DNA from: Amblyomma americanum
Lineage: Eukaryota; Arthropoda; Arachnida; Ixodida; Ixodidae
Direction: 5' to 3'
Assembly: GCF_052857255.1 (NCBI RefSeq)
Contig: NC_135497.1
Span: 115,574,380 to 115,638,379, forward strand
DNA: 64,000 nucleotides
A program made the translations under genes and the position numbers. Under the pieces are notes generated by a model, which saw only the letters and a list, made by a program, of their open reading frames with translations, searched no databases and had not been told where the DNA came from. Of this stretch, positions 1 through 12,000 are shown in pieces (within the stretch, counting starts at the first letter, position 1; every line of letters starts with the position of its first letter).

Positions 1-2536
1 TCTAAAATTAAAAGTAAGGAAGTTTGTTAGTTTCAGTTAATTAACCGTCTAATTATTGATTCATATCACAGACGCAATGTCCGCCTTGATGTACAATCCA
101 CGAGCACAAACCGCTCCGACCTATAAAATAAAGATGTCTAAATGTTAAAAAAATCACCCTGTAATGTTTCTTGCCCCCTTATGTGTGGCTCTTCGCAGAC
201 AACGTTAGAGTAATAGCTATATAGCCCAGCGTCAGGTGTGTTTAAAGACTGCTTAATTGTGTTTGATTTGCACACAATCGAATCAGATATAAACCTTAGT
301 CTAAGTTAGGTGAAAGGCGCTGCACATCAGTGTGATTACGTCATTTCTACTCTAGTCGGTAAAAGCTGGCTAGCTAGCGCTGTGAAAAGAAAAAGAGGAA
401 AGAGAAGCAGATCCCATACGCAGGTATCGTGTCAGTTGTTCCGAAGCTTTTCGCTCTGGCCGTAGGTCTACCAAGAGCGAAATGCACGAGATATGTATTG
501 TCGAATAAAGCCCGCATAACGACTCGACAGTTTTGAATGCGGCTTGCGCGCAGATGACTGACGTGTTTTCAAAACTTTCTGTTCTTGTTTCGCAATGCAG
601 AAAGATTGTCGTGCTGTTTTCGGTTTTATGGTTTTATGGCACATAGGCATCTAAGGCCATTATGCGCAAAGCTCGTAATGCGGAAAAAGAGGATTAAAAT
701 CTCAATATCAGTATAAATTAGGGCGACGCCATCTGCTCGGCACAAAAGGCAACCAAAAGTGAGCTTTTTGAATTTGATTAAATGTTTATTTTTTCCAGTG
801 AAATACAGGAAATAGGCCTCGGACGAAAAGCTACAAGGGTAGCTTGAGAGGTTCCTGGCGCCGAATAGGGCAAGTTAAAAAAATAATAAAAAGTCAGAGC
901 AACAGAGCATGTGCACATTCACCAGCAAACAAATAACTGAAGCACGACGTGGCATTGTACAGAACGGCGAAATTTACGCTCATGAAACAAAGAACTTCAA
1001 AAACAGAAAGTGGTAAGTCATCAAAGAGCCTCGAACAGTGCTCACGGTAATGTTCACCTAGGCATGGAAAAGAAAGACGGACCCGCATGAAAGAAATAGC
1101 GGAAAGTAAGAAAAAAACTATTGGGTTTTTCATACAATGATGATTTAGCGTTAATTGTGAGGTGAACCGAAGGTTCTGGTTGCCATATAATGCAGTGCGC
1201 ATCACTAAGCATGTTGCGAGAACAGCACCGCCCAAAACCCTTCACTCCGGCTATTCTTTTTAAAGCGATCGCTTTAAGGCTCTCGTTCTTCAGAAAATCC
1301 GGCAGCGCCGGCTGTGGTATATCGTGAGCGAAAAATCCGGCTTCTTCGAAAAGGTGGCTATACGTCACGGCTGAAGGTGCGGCTTTGAAAAGTGACTAAA
1401 GGAGTAGAGAACTGGTGACTCCAAGGTGGCACAATGAATCAGACGTCATTAGGACATGTCAGTATGTGAAGTAAATGAATTGCGTTAAAAGGAAAAGTTC
1501 GGTAATTTGTCGGTAATCGAACCTCTGACCCCTCGGTAGCGTGTGAAACACGATTCTCATAGGCCACGCAGGAATAGACGTACAGCCCGGTTAACGCTGG
1601 TCTTTATATGTATGTCGTATGGTCTTTCACGTAATATGGAAACAATGTCCGCATCTGCGCGAGCAAGAGGAGCCGCTGCCGGGACCCACTAACGCTATCT
1701 CGTGATACCTTTAAATGCGGAGCCTAAGTGTCCTCCTCAATTTTTTTGCTGCTTTGCAAAACGTTGAGCAAAGATACGACTGACTCATGCAACTTTGTTT
1801 TCGTTCCCCTCAGCCCTTCACCATTCTATTCAACATATTCCCGACCGTCTGCGCTGTAAATGTACACGCCGGCATGTGAGCGCTTAGTGCACACTCATAT
1901 TTTAAAGTGCAGGCCGGCTTCCGGTGGAAATACGTAAAGTTGGCCAATCAGCATGAAAGCATATTATGCTCTGCTTCGTTGCACTCAAACGCATATCTGA
2001 ACTAAATTGTACCTTTGCGTCAACAGAGGCAGACGCATGCGAGACCACTGGATGTAAGAGGGACTTTTGTGGTTTGCGTGACAAATGCTTGTTTTTGGAG
2101 CATCTAGCAAGCATGCAAGTTCTCACAGGAATACCTTCCAGGACGCCGAAAAGCTTCCAGGACGGCGATTTTGGAATATGCAGGTTGGGACGTCGCGCAC
2201 ACATCCAGATAGCACACGGTATAGGCGTTGTCTACGAGCACGCATTTCAATGAAAATAATCGTCCCTTGACCTCGGCCTGGACACATGCGCGTAATGCTG
2301 TGCGGTGGCCCTGAGACCTTAAAGAGTCCAAACTCGCTTGCCAATAAAGTTTTCCATCTATCCATTGACCTTGGCAGACATTCAGACAAGTTGTTCTGTA
2401 TCCAGCTAGCAAACAAGTCAACAAAGCTGCTAAATTAATCGCGTAGGAGAAGTAGCGTGGCCCCAAATGTTTCAATATGCAGTTTCAGAGGCGTTCCTGG
2501 AGCGAGGGTAAGGTACACTTCTAATAATATTTAGTT
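1..2536. other. No recognisable gene
   Basis: I see no coding region with a recognisable domain, no RNA gene and no bounded mobile element here. Open frames are short and lack recognisable motifs. The composition is mixed, without a strong simple repeat. It may hold decayed repeats that cannot be recognised by eye. Confidence 0.5.
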
Positions 2537-2818
2537 TTTTGGGGAAAGGAAATGGCGCAGTATCTGTGTCGTATATCGTTGGACACCTGAACCGTGCCGT
2601 AGGGGAAGAGATAAAAGACAGAGTGAAAGAAGAAAAGAAAGAGGTGCCGTAGTGGGGATCCTTAACGCTTGGGGATCCCCCCTGGGTATCCTTAACGTGC
2701 ACTGGCATCGCACAGCACACAGGCGCCTTAGCGTTTTGCCTCCATAAAAACGTAGCCGCCGCGGTCGGGTTCGAACGCGGGAACTCCGGATCAGTAGCCG
2801 AGCGCCCTATTGTAGAAC
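2537..2818 (-). mobile_element. tRNA-derived SINE (tick Ruka-like), head truncated
   Basis: Read on the minus strand, a tRNA-like head with a B-box-like stretch (GTTCGAACCCGAC, near 2764-2776) is followed by a body shared with the SINEs at 8.7, 27.4 and 28.0 kb. Landmarks are a GTGCACGTTAAGGA-type motif, a CTACGG motif and a pyrimidine-rich stretch. The tail region reads GGTGTCCAACGATAT then CATTTCCTTTCCCC and a short A run. Part of the A-box side of the head is missing, and the body carries a short local duplication around 2655-2700. The family match to the tick SINE Ruka is from memory of published descriptions. SINEs encode no protein and depend on a partner LINE. Confidence 0.6.
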
Positions 2819-5329
2819 TTTCAGTTAACATAATATTTCACTTGTTTTGTTCTGACCTTCTTTCCTCACTGCCTTCTTAACAAAAGCGCACACGCTTGAA
2901 TTCACAAAGTTAAGCACATGCACCGCATTCAGAAACTCGGAGCTTCCAAGGCGGGGAACGAGCGGCTGCTGCCTTATTGGATGCCGCCCGTTCTCAATCT
3001 TGATTGGTCAACTCGGAGCGAAATCGCTGCGGGTGCTCTGTTTTGGTAATAAAGAGTAGGGTGCCTCGGCGTGCGCCGCGCTATTAACGAAGCTTTGTCT
3101 CCTGCCACGCTAAAGGCGTCACATACTCACACATACTCGTCACTTTATGCTGCACCCCCTCCCCTGCTGTAATGTTTCGGCGCTGCAGGGTGTATTGTAA
3201 ATAATATAATAATAATAATTTTGTTTTGAAAACTGCTTTTTAACAACTCTCACTAACTCAGATTAGGAGGGCTTTTGTGGCCAGTACACAGGCATCAGCC
3301 AGAGTACACAGAAGTTCTAATAAAGTAAATGTATTGGTGCGTCGTGTATGGTATTGTATGTATTTGTCTAATATTGTATGGCACGTTGTGGTATGGTGTC
3401 CTATGATATGGTAATGGCGGTTCATTGTTACTAAAAGACACACAGGCTACGAGTAGGAATCGAAGAGTCTTCAATTTAAATCGAAAAAACACGATAAAAG
3501 TGCGCCAACTGATGTTTTTAATGTCATTAACATTGATGTGCAGTACACGTCACAGCTAGCTGGCTATTGAGTACTAGAGACTTTGCCACTAGAGCAACAC
3601 AAAAAAAACGAAATGCACAAGCCAGCGGTTCGGTGAGATAGTAAGATTATAGGATTGAGTAGTGCAATTGTGCCTTTCGGGTGGTATTGAGTCACTGCTC
3701 CGGAAACTCGAGCACAACCCGCTTGGGCTGTTGCTTAGCTGTCTTCCCAACGCATGTAACGACACAGACAATAAAATTAACTGTAACAAGTTGTCGTTAA
3801 CACTAGATGCGCAATCGTCACGAAAAATTGTCATTACCTGCGTTAGATTGCAAACAGCAGCCCTGCTATCCAGCCGTGGAATTTAAAAACAAAAGAAACT
3901 GAAAAGCGAAATGAACAAAAAACACGTTAGGTGTTTAGATGGTCGTCCTGAGACCGAAAAAGCACATCCGGCAAGCAGACAGAAATGGCGTTTATGAGGG
4001 ATTTCGCGTATTTGCTCCGCCGAAGTTTGAAGGCAGCACGTAATGTTTAGGCGTTCGCATTTTTGCTTTGCCGAAAAGGCGGCGGTGGCATTGTCGGAAA
4101 GTTTACTAACAACTGGTGTTCGGGGTCAGTGAAGTGGTTATTTTTGTGCATGCCGGCGAGTGAAGTGTGACAGCAGTGCTCATGTTTGTAGCTTTTTGTC
4201 TTGCTTTGCCATATTTCTGCGATCGCGAAGCTGTAGAAAAAGCGGGAAGGTCGACGATTGGCTCAAAAAGAATGGAAAGGATGGGGGGGAGGCGCCACCC
4301 CAATCTACCTCTTCAAGAGTGGCCCATACAGCCCCTGCACGATCGTTTTCACTGTTGTGGAAAAATCCGTGGGGTGCGTCAATCCTCCCCAGGCCAAATG
4401 GCCGTGTAGTAAGAATTGTAATACCAGCAAACCAGAAAATCTCTGTACAGGGTAACAGCAGCATTATTCTCACCCCAGAAACCATAGTAGCTTCACAGGC
4501 GTCTTATGCTGAAAAGCAGACCATGTGCCCTGGTAACATTTTAAGAACCCTTGTCTAAATGGAAACTATTGAAAACCGGACTTGTAATGTGAATTAAAGG
4601 TGCGCGCATGACTCCAACCGATTGATTTTATGAAATAAATGATATTATTTAACACAAAAGTTTTCTAAAGTTTATTCTCGGTTCAGACACCCGCTACTGG
4701 GGTCGCCAGTCATGCACGCTACCGGGTAAACCACTGGGCACATTTTTTTTTAAAGCAAGGTGTTTATTACATTGTAATTATGTTATATTTACATGAACAA
4801 TTTGCAAATCTTTTCGCGAAAGGTAGAAAAGGGATCTCACAAAAAGACTGGAGCAGCTTGGCACTACACCGGTGGTAAGGCTAAGCACGCCACCTAGAGG
4901 GAACGCCACTTTGGCTTAAAGCCTGTCTGTTCATACAATAGGCCAGGTAGACATGTTGACTGAGGTACAAAGGGGGTTAATGTGTATTTGATGCTGGCTT
5001 AATTTGAAGCTTAGTAGTGTGATTATTAGTAAAATACTCATTACGCTAAGAGTATGTGTATAAACTACAGTGTGGATGAGCTCAAAGACAATAATTGGAA
5101 AAATTTGTTGTGACATTTGCGATATACGTGATTCTAAACAAATAGCAGTGACTGTGTGAAGACAAACCGCTTAGGTGAGCCGTTCACGCTGTCGCGTCAT
5201 ACCCTTAAAGACAACCTTATTTTTGTGCAGTGATACTTATCTGTAAGTCGTCTTCTCTGCAAGACTTGTTTCCCAACCAAAAGCTCTTGCACCCAGACGA
5301 CACACACACATTCTTCGAGCGAATCAACA
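2819..5329. other. No recognisable gene
   Basis: No supported coding region or RNA gene is visible. A low-complexity stretch rich in TATGG-like words lies at about 3335-3415. Short open frames on both strands show no domain, signal peptide or repeat I recognise. Confidence 0.5.
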
Positions 5330-5790
5330 CTCCGGATGGCCGCACTCTGCCTGCAGCTGAGTCTACGCAGAAAAAGGAGGGAGGCCGTCCTTTGTCACAA
5401 TGCTGCGGGGAGCGGGTTGTTCCTTTTCCTGACTAGGGATGCGCGGGGGGAGGAGAAAGTTGGAGCCATGTTGTTCAGCAGATAATTTTTTAAAGAAAGT
5501 TTAGTACGAGGTATCTCACTACTGCGGGCAGAGGAACAATGCGTCCATTTCCTTCTATTTCCTTCCCAGCCTCCACTGCAGTGATACAGAACGTAGACGG
5601 CAATCCCCCTTTCTATGCTCTACCATTCTACTCTTTCGACGGCTCTCTCGGAGCCATCTTTATTTATTTATTTCAGTATACTGCAAGCCAGAGTTGGCCC
5701 AAGCAGGAGAGGCATACAACTAAAAAAATTTCTAAAAGAGCACCAGCTACAAAACCGCCAGTCAGTAAACAGGACACAAAACCAGAGTCA

Positions 5791-8079
5791 TCAAACAAGA
5801 TACTGGGAGCCATACAATAAGTTCTTGAGCTCCTTCTCAAAATTCCTAGACTTACATAGACCCGAAGGAAGGCCATTCCACTCCGCGACAGTGTTCGGAA
5901 AAAAACTGTTCTTAAACCCACTAGTTCGCGCGAAAATTGGTGCTAATGACTGCTCATGTACATGACGTGTTCTTCTAGTGCTCGCCAGCTTCACACAATC
6001 AGGAAGATCTGCCTTCAGATTTCCAGACATGTAATTATGAAGCAGTACTAGACGGGTAACTTTTCTTCTTATTGCCAAGAACTGTAAATTACTCTTTCGA
6101 ATTAATGCAGTTGGAGAGTCTATCCTTCTATATTTCCCATAAATAAAACGAACTGCTTTTCGCTGAACACGCTCCAGTTGAGCAATGTCTTTCTTGTTAT
6201 GCGGGTCCCACACTGCTGCCGCATATTCAAGTCGGGACCTAACACAAGCCTTGTATGCAGTGATTCTGGTGCTCACGGGAGAGTTTCTGAGTTTTCTTTT
6301 AATAAACCATAATTTCTTTACTGCTGATGAGCAGATGTCAGCGATATGAGTGGACCAAGTATGTTTGTTCGTTAGGGTTACTCCGAGGTACTTATAGCTT
6401 TCTACTTCTAAAATGGGATGATTGTGAAGTAAATAACTGTGAAATCTGGGCACTTTTTTCCTTGTGATTCTTAATAGTACGGTTTTGTTTGGGTTAATAT
6501 CCATGCCCCAGCGCTCACACCAGTCCGCAATTGCTAATACAGTTTTTTGAAGTGACAAGTGGTCAGAATCACCTACTACCTCTTTAAAGACTATACAATC
6601 ATCGGCAAACAGCCTCACCTCTACATCCTTTTCAACAATATCCACTAGGACATTTACATAGGTTAAAAATAACAGGGGTCCCAAGACACTGCCTTGAGGA
6701 ACCCCTGAAGTCACATGCAGCATGTCAGAACAAGAGTCCTGGATTGCTACAAATTGCTGCCTATCTGTAAGATAGGCATGCACCCACTGAATTATAAAAG
6801 AGGGAAGTCCAATCGATTCAAGTTTAAACAATAATTTTCCGTGAGGCACCTTGTCAAATGCTTTACTAAAGTCAAAAAATAAGACGTCTGTTTGTCCGGA
6901 AGCATCCAGCACTCTTGAAAATTCATGCACTACAGATAAAAGTTGGGTAACAGTAGACATACCTCTCCTAAAACCATGTTGGTAAGCTGTTAAAATATTA
7001 CGGTCCTCTAAAAATTTTACAATATAACAAAAAATAGCATGCTCTAACAACTTACAGCATTTATTCGTCAAAGAAACAGGGCGATAATTGGTAACTAGTT
7101 GGCAGTCACCTTTCTTAAGAATAGGGACTACTCGAGCCTTACGCCAATCAGACGGTATAACACCTGTTGTCAAAGACAAGTTAAACATATCAGTGAAGTA
7201 TTGAGATATTTGTTCCGCGTAGCGTTTAAGAAATGAATTCGGAACACCATCGGGTCCGGAAGATTTTTTTGTGTTAAGTTTAAGTAACATTGCTAAAACT
7301 CCTTCGCGACTAATTATCAGTTCGTTACTACAAACAGAAGAATAATCATTACTACAAACACACTGAGGTTTAAAATCATCTAGCTTCGTGAAAACACTCT
7401 GAGGTTTAAAATCATCTAGCTTCGTGAAAACACTCTGGAAGTAATTGTTAAAATGCGTTGCAATCTCATTAGCGTCTGTTAAAGTCACCTCGTCAATTTT
7501 TATCTTCGTAATTTCGTGCCTGAAAGGATTCAAATGGCGCCAGAACTTTGATGGGTCCGACCTCATGAACTCTTCAAGCCTGTTTTTGAAAAAGCTATTT
7601 CTGGCTTCTCTTACTTTGTCTGTTATCTTGCTTTTTAATGACCCAAACAGTGGAGTTCCTGTCCTGTGCTGTTTCCTAAGTCTTTTAAGTTTCCGTTTAA
7701 CATGAATTATCTCTCTATTAATCCAAGGATTTTCACTGCGTTTAACGACTTTCTTGAGCGGAACAAATTTGTCAATACAAAACTTAACTGCATTGCAGAA
7801 TTGTGTCCAACAACCCTCAACATCACTGGTAACAGAGCTAAGGTGACATTCCAAAAAATCAAGAATCGCGACATCATCAGCTCTGCAAAAATCTCTGAAG
7901 CTGATCACTTTAACGGTTTTATCGGGCTTATCACCAGTGATTTTCCCGCAAAAGCATATTAATTTGTGGTCGGAGATGCCACGCTCTACGTGAACAGTGC
8001 CATTACTGAACGACTCGCTCACAAACAACAGGTCCAAGATCGCTGATCCCCGTGTACAGTCATTCACAATCTGTTCTGA
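5791..8079 (-). pseudogene. LINE ORF2 fragment: endonuclease end plus reverse transcriptase
   Basis: The frame is open for about 760 codons of element sequence. It starts at the end of an APE-type endonuclease (TRGSAILDLLFV, then ISDHKLI), passes through the linker, and covers a complete reverse transcriptase: GPDGVPNSFLKR, YRPVSLTNKCCKLLE, FDFSKAFDKVPH, GVPQGSVLGPLLF and the catalytic VRLFADDC. It ends with the C-terminal region typical of CR1/L2-group LINEs (VAEWNGLPSGL). An ATG exists at 8145, but 8080-8145 belongs to the invaded repeat, so that N-terminus is artificial. The enzyme would copy element RNA at a nicked target, but without the full endonuclease this copy cannot be autonomous. 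The frame has no stop yet contains a 12-residue tandem duplication. Confidence 0.85.
7363..7434 (-). repeat. 36-bp exact tandem duplication inside the RT frame
   Basis: Two adjacent 36-bp units (7363-7398 and 7399-7434) are identical by eye. They duplicate the peptide SVFTKLDDFKPQ in frame, N-terminal to the reverse transcriptase core. Confidence 0.9.
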
Positions 8080-8260
8080 ATCTTGAAGTAAACTGGCGAC
8101 ATCCCTGGGTTCACTCAGGCGAAACTTGCATCTCTTCGTTTCCATTAAGAATGCGAGAGTGTCGTCTGGGAACGAGATTTTTTCGGTGGAAAGTATGCCT
8201 TGCGGAGAAGCTGACTTCCAGATCTCTGCAAAGGGTCCATTCTGCCGAAATGTTTAGTTT

Positions 8261-8687
8261 TCTGACAAAAGTCCCCTCCACTACGCGTTGTGGGCAAGGG
8301 TCGTTGTTAAAGGATTTCCCGTACTATAGGATCATATCACTCGTGTGGGGGCGACGTGATGCGGTCGCCATCCTGTTGCGCGCCATGGTTGCCTACATGG
8401 GCGTGCCATACAAATGACGTGACTGGAATAAGTTTTACAGGAACGGCGGTAAAATATGCTACGGTATTCGTAACTGGATGGCGCGTAATCGGAGGAGGAC
8501 GGGGAGGGGGAGTAAATTTTTGGGTCGGTACCTTCATTGCACTGGGCCTGTGAACATCGACGAGAGTTGGAGCCGATTGCAGGGAGTAAGATGTTCGAGT
8601 CACTTGTAAACTGTTTGCAAATAAAATCGCCTTGATCGTGTGACGGAATGGTTTGCTTCTGTTTTAGAAGGCTTAGATGTCCCAAAG
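8261..8687. other. No recognisable gene
   Basis: This stretch lies between the end of the interspersed repeat and the next SINE. It includes a G-rich patch near 8490-8515. I see no coding or RNA feature. Confidence 0.45.
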
Positions 8688-8888
8688 CGACTCAGGCTAT
8701 GAGAGACGCCGTAGTGAAGAGCTCCGGAAATGTCGACCACCTGGGGTTCTTTAGCGTGCACTGACATCGCACAGTAGACGGGCCTCTAGCATTTTGATTC
8801 CATCGAAATTCGATTGCCGCAGCCGGGTTCGGACTTGAGTCTTTCGGGTCGACAGTCAAGCGCCATGACCACTCAGCCATCGCGGCGG
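8688..8888 (-). mobile_element. tRNA-derived SINE (tick-type)
   Basis: On the minus strand a head reads CGCGATGGCTGAGTGG (A-box-like), with CCGAACCCGGCTGCGG following. The body continues with a CGAATTTCGATGGAATC motif, AGTGCACGCTAAAGAACCCC, GGTGGTCGACATTTCCGGAG and CACTACGGCGTCTCTCATA. It matches the SINE at 27430-27795 over most of its length, giving independent evidence of a family. Confidence 0.7.
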
Positions 8889-9691
<803 letters not shown>

Positions 9692-9701
9692 CCTTTCCAC
9701 C
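9692..9701 (-). other. Probable polypurine tract
   Basis: Immediately upstream of the 3' LTR in element orientation the sequence is GGTGGAAAGG, the expected place and composition of the plus-strand primer. It is short, preceded by a long C run on the same strand. Confidence 0.6.
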
Positions 9702-9723
9702 GGGGGGGGGGGGGGGGGGGGGG
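9702..9723 (+). repeat. 22-base G homopolymer
   Basis: Uninterrupted G run on the plus strand (C run in the element) directly next to the polypurine tract of the gypsy element. It lies outside coding sequence, between the end of integrase and the 3' LTR. Confidence 0.9.
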
Positions 9724-9829
9724 CGGAGAAGTCAGGCCGTGCTTTGATGCAGGGTTTCCTGGGGCGATGCAATGTGGGCTCGCAGATAGGAAACGGTCAC
9801 ACTCTTCGTTGAATTGAGCGGCGATCCGT

Positions 9830-11062
9830 TTATGGGACTGCATTGCGTGGGGAAGGCATGGAGCCAGCAGGCGACGACGGCACTGATGAGGACCCGGTAG
9901 CTAAGTCGGAGTCACCGCAGGCGCCGTAGACATATCGCTTCATGTTTGAAACATGCTCTGGGAAAATGTGGTGCACACCGCATGGTCGATGCTCTGGCAG
10001 GTCTTCGAGGCGGTATGTCACGGGGCCGAGTCGGGCAACGACACGGTAAGGGCCGCGGTATCGGGGCAAGAGCTTTGCGGCACGGCCAGTCGCACGGATG
10101 GTGCGGCGAACGAGGACCAAGTCACCGGGCCGGAAGGGGGGATGTGGTGGTGCTGCCGCGTTGGCCGCTTGCACACGCGCGTGAGCCGTGAGGAGGTTGC
10201 GCTGGGCGTCGAGGCGGGCGGAATGAAGTCGTTGAGCAGATTCAGTTGGTGACGCAGTAGGATGGGGAAGGCCCAACTGCGCGTCGAGAGGGATGGAGGG
10301 CGTTCTGCCATAGACGACTGAGAACGGCGTCACATGCGTTGTTTCTTGCGCTGCAGTGTTGACTGCAAAAGCTGCAGCAGAAACAAAACGATCCCAGTTT
10401 GTGTGGGACGGAGCGACGTAGGATGCGAGTATATCCGTGAGGGTACGGTTAACACGCTCCACGAGGCCATTGCACTGCGGATGATTGACGGATGTAGTGG
10501 AATGCGCAATGCCGAAGGAGCGGAGGGCTCGCTCGAATTCATGGGACATAAAGCAGCTCCCACGGTCCGTGATGAGGCGCCGGGGAACACCGTGCCGAAG
10601 AACGAGATGCTGTTCCACAAACGCGACGGCATGAGCGGACGACGTGTCTGGAACGGGCAGTGCTTCGACCCACTTGGAGAAGTAGTCGATCGCAACCAGA
10701 ACATACCGGTTGCCGGCACGCGTCTTCGGAAACGGGCCCAAATGATCCAGTCCAACCAGCTCGAAAGGTGAACTTGGTGGCAAAAAAGCCTGCGGGGGTG
10801 GCTTGGTTACACCTGTGGACGGTTTTCTGTACTGGCATGTCTGGCAGGACGCCACGTGTTCCTTGACATCTCTGGACATATTAGGCCACCAAAACCGCTC
10901 CGACACTTGTGCGTAGGTCTTGCCGCGACCAAGGTGACCAGCCGTGGGAGCGTCGTGTAAGCCGCGCAAGATTTGCGACCGCAGTGTTGCCGGCACAACA
11001 GGCAACCAGACGGGTGGTCGACCACGGAGCCGCTTCACATGACACAAGAGGTCGTCCTTCAT
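9830..11062 (-). pseudogene. gypsy pol: integrase, out of frame with RNase H
   Basis: A 410-codon open frame. Its N-terminal part has the HHCC zinc-binding motif (H at AGHLGRGKTY, paired Cys at CQTCQYRK). The D,D35E core shows LDHLGPFPKT, then LITDRGSCF, then NGLVERVNRTL. A GPY/F-type module follows (LLPRYRGPYRVV), then a loose acidic and Ser/Pro-rich tail. Integrase inserts the cDNA into the genome. The ATG at 11062 is only the first in the frame. The true protein should continue from RNase H, but the frames are offset, with an ATGA overlap between this frame and the stop of the previous one. The likely cause is a 1-nt indel in the GC-rich stretch near 11075-11110. All catalytic residues are present. 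Confidence 0.88.
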
Positions 11063-11997
11063 TCGATAGACCCGGCGTAGTTGGCGGAGCCTGCGCCGGC
11101 GGCGGTGTCAAGGGAGTGGATTATGGCAGCAATGGCGGGATCTTGCGTTTGTGCAGTCCTCAGGTCCGTCAAAGCCGTCACGGAACAAGGGTGGCGAGAA
11201 AGGAAATCGGCATCTTGATGGGCAGAGCCGCGCCGATGCACTATTGTGAAATTGTACTCTTGAAGTTGCAGGGACCAGCGTGCAATCTTGGCATTCAAAT
11301 GTTTGGCGGACTGCAGCCAAGTGAGAGCGCTATTGTCCGTGACTATGGTGAAGTGACGGCCGTACAGGTAGGGACGGAACTTCTCGACGGCCCCGACAAC
11401 GGCGAGGCACTCGAGTTCTGAAGAGTGGCGGCGGCGCTCAACGTCGGAAAGCTGGCGGCTGGCATAAGCTAGGACTATGTGGTCACCAGACTCGTCTTCT
11501 TGCAGGAGGACAGCGCCGAGCCCATCTTGGCTGGCATCCGTGTGGAGGACGATGGGGGCCGATTCGTCGTAATGGGCCAATGTAGGAGGCTCGAGGAGGG
11601 CGTGCTTGACGTCAAGAAACGCGAGCTGTTGGGCCTGTGTCCAACTCCACGGTGCATTCTTCTTCAGCAGGGCGGTCAATGGAGCGCTGCGCTTGGCAAA
11701 GTCCGGAATGAAACGACGGAAATACGAAGCAAATCCAAGGAAACTTTTGAGCTCCTTGGCGGTGGTGGGAGCTTCGTAAGCTGTAAGCGCTTTTAGCTTT
11801 TCAGGGTCGGGACGGATGCCATGCCGGCTCACAACGTGACCCAAGTACGTCACCTCCGCGAAACCGAAGAAACATTTTTTTGGTTTCAAGCGAAGCCCAG
11901 CAGAGGTAAGGGCTTCGAGGACGAGTTTGAGGCGTCTCTGGTGTTCTTCAAATGTAGCCGCGTAGACAATTACGTCATCCAGGTAGACCAACGCCAT
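11059..11997 (-). pseudogene. gypsy pol: second half of RT and RNase H
   Basis: A 312-codon frame beginning three residues after the catalytic-domain stop. It carries the RT active site as LVYLDDVIVYA, the connection region with TYLGHVVSRHGI and a GFASYFRRFIPDFA motif. RNase H follows, with LHTDASQDGLGAVLL, SELECLAVVGA and VTDNSALTWL. It is in the same frame as the upstream 855-codon ORF, separated only by the TAG at 12001-12003. It ends at a TGA (11059-11061) that arises from the frameshift before integrase. RT and RNase H together convert element RNA into double-stranded DNA in cytoplasmic particles. Confidence 0.88.
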
Positions 11998-12000
11998 AGT

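Larger units (their letters stand above)
5661..8079 (-). mobile_element. 5'-truncated CR1/L2-like LINE, target site duplication ATCTT
   Basis: This is a non-LTR retrotransposon on the minus strand. Its 3' end carries a short AAATA-type repeat (tattta repeats on the plus strand at 5661-5672). It is flanked by ATCTT at 5656-5660 and 8080-8084. The repeat copy at 22.78 kb has the same flanks joined through a single CATCTT, so the boundaries can be set almost to the base. The element begins inside the endonuclease domain, so most of the endonuclease and any ORF1 are missing, as expected from incomplete reverse transcription. Confidence 0.85.
5390..8260. repeat. Unclassified interspersed repeat, copy 1, interrupted by a LINE
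   Basis: The flanks of the LINE at 5661-8079 (about 5390-5660 on the left, 8080-8240 on the right) match the repeat at about 22430-22965. Shared blocks include the stretch containing GTTTAGTACGAGGTATCTCA, the block ending GACGGCTCTCTCGG and, beyond the LINE, GGAACGAGATTTTTTCG with GCGGAGAAGCTGAC. The family is unknown to me and no protein is apparent. Its value is that the other copy preserves the uninterrupted target site. Confidence 0.65.

Noticed and set aside
8080..8145. N-terminal METKRCKF extension of the LINE RT frame
   Set aside because: These codons lie outside the LINE, in the invaded repeat, as shown by the empty site at 22.78 kb.
11059..11062. ATGA overlap as a real translational coupling between RNase H and integrase
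   Set aside because: Gypsy integrase normally continues in the RNase H frame. The upstream sequence in the integrase frame remains sensible for several codons, pointing to an indel.
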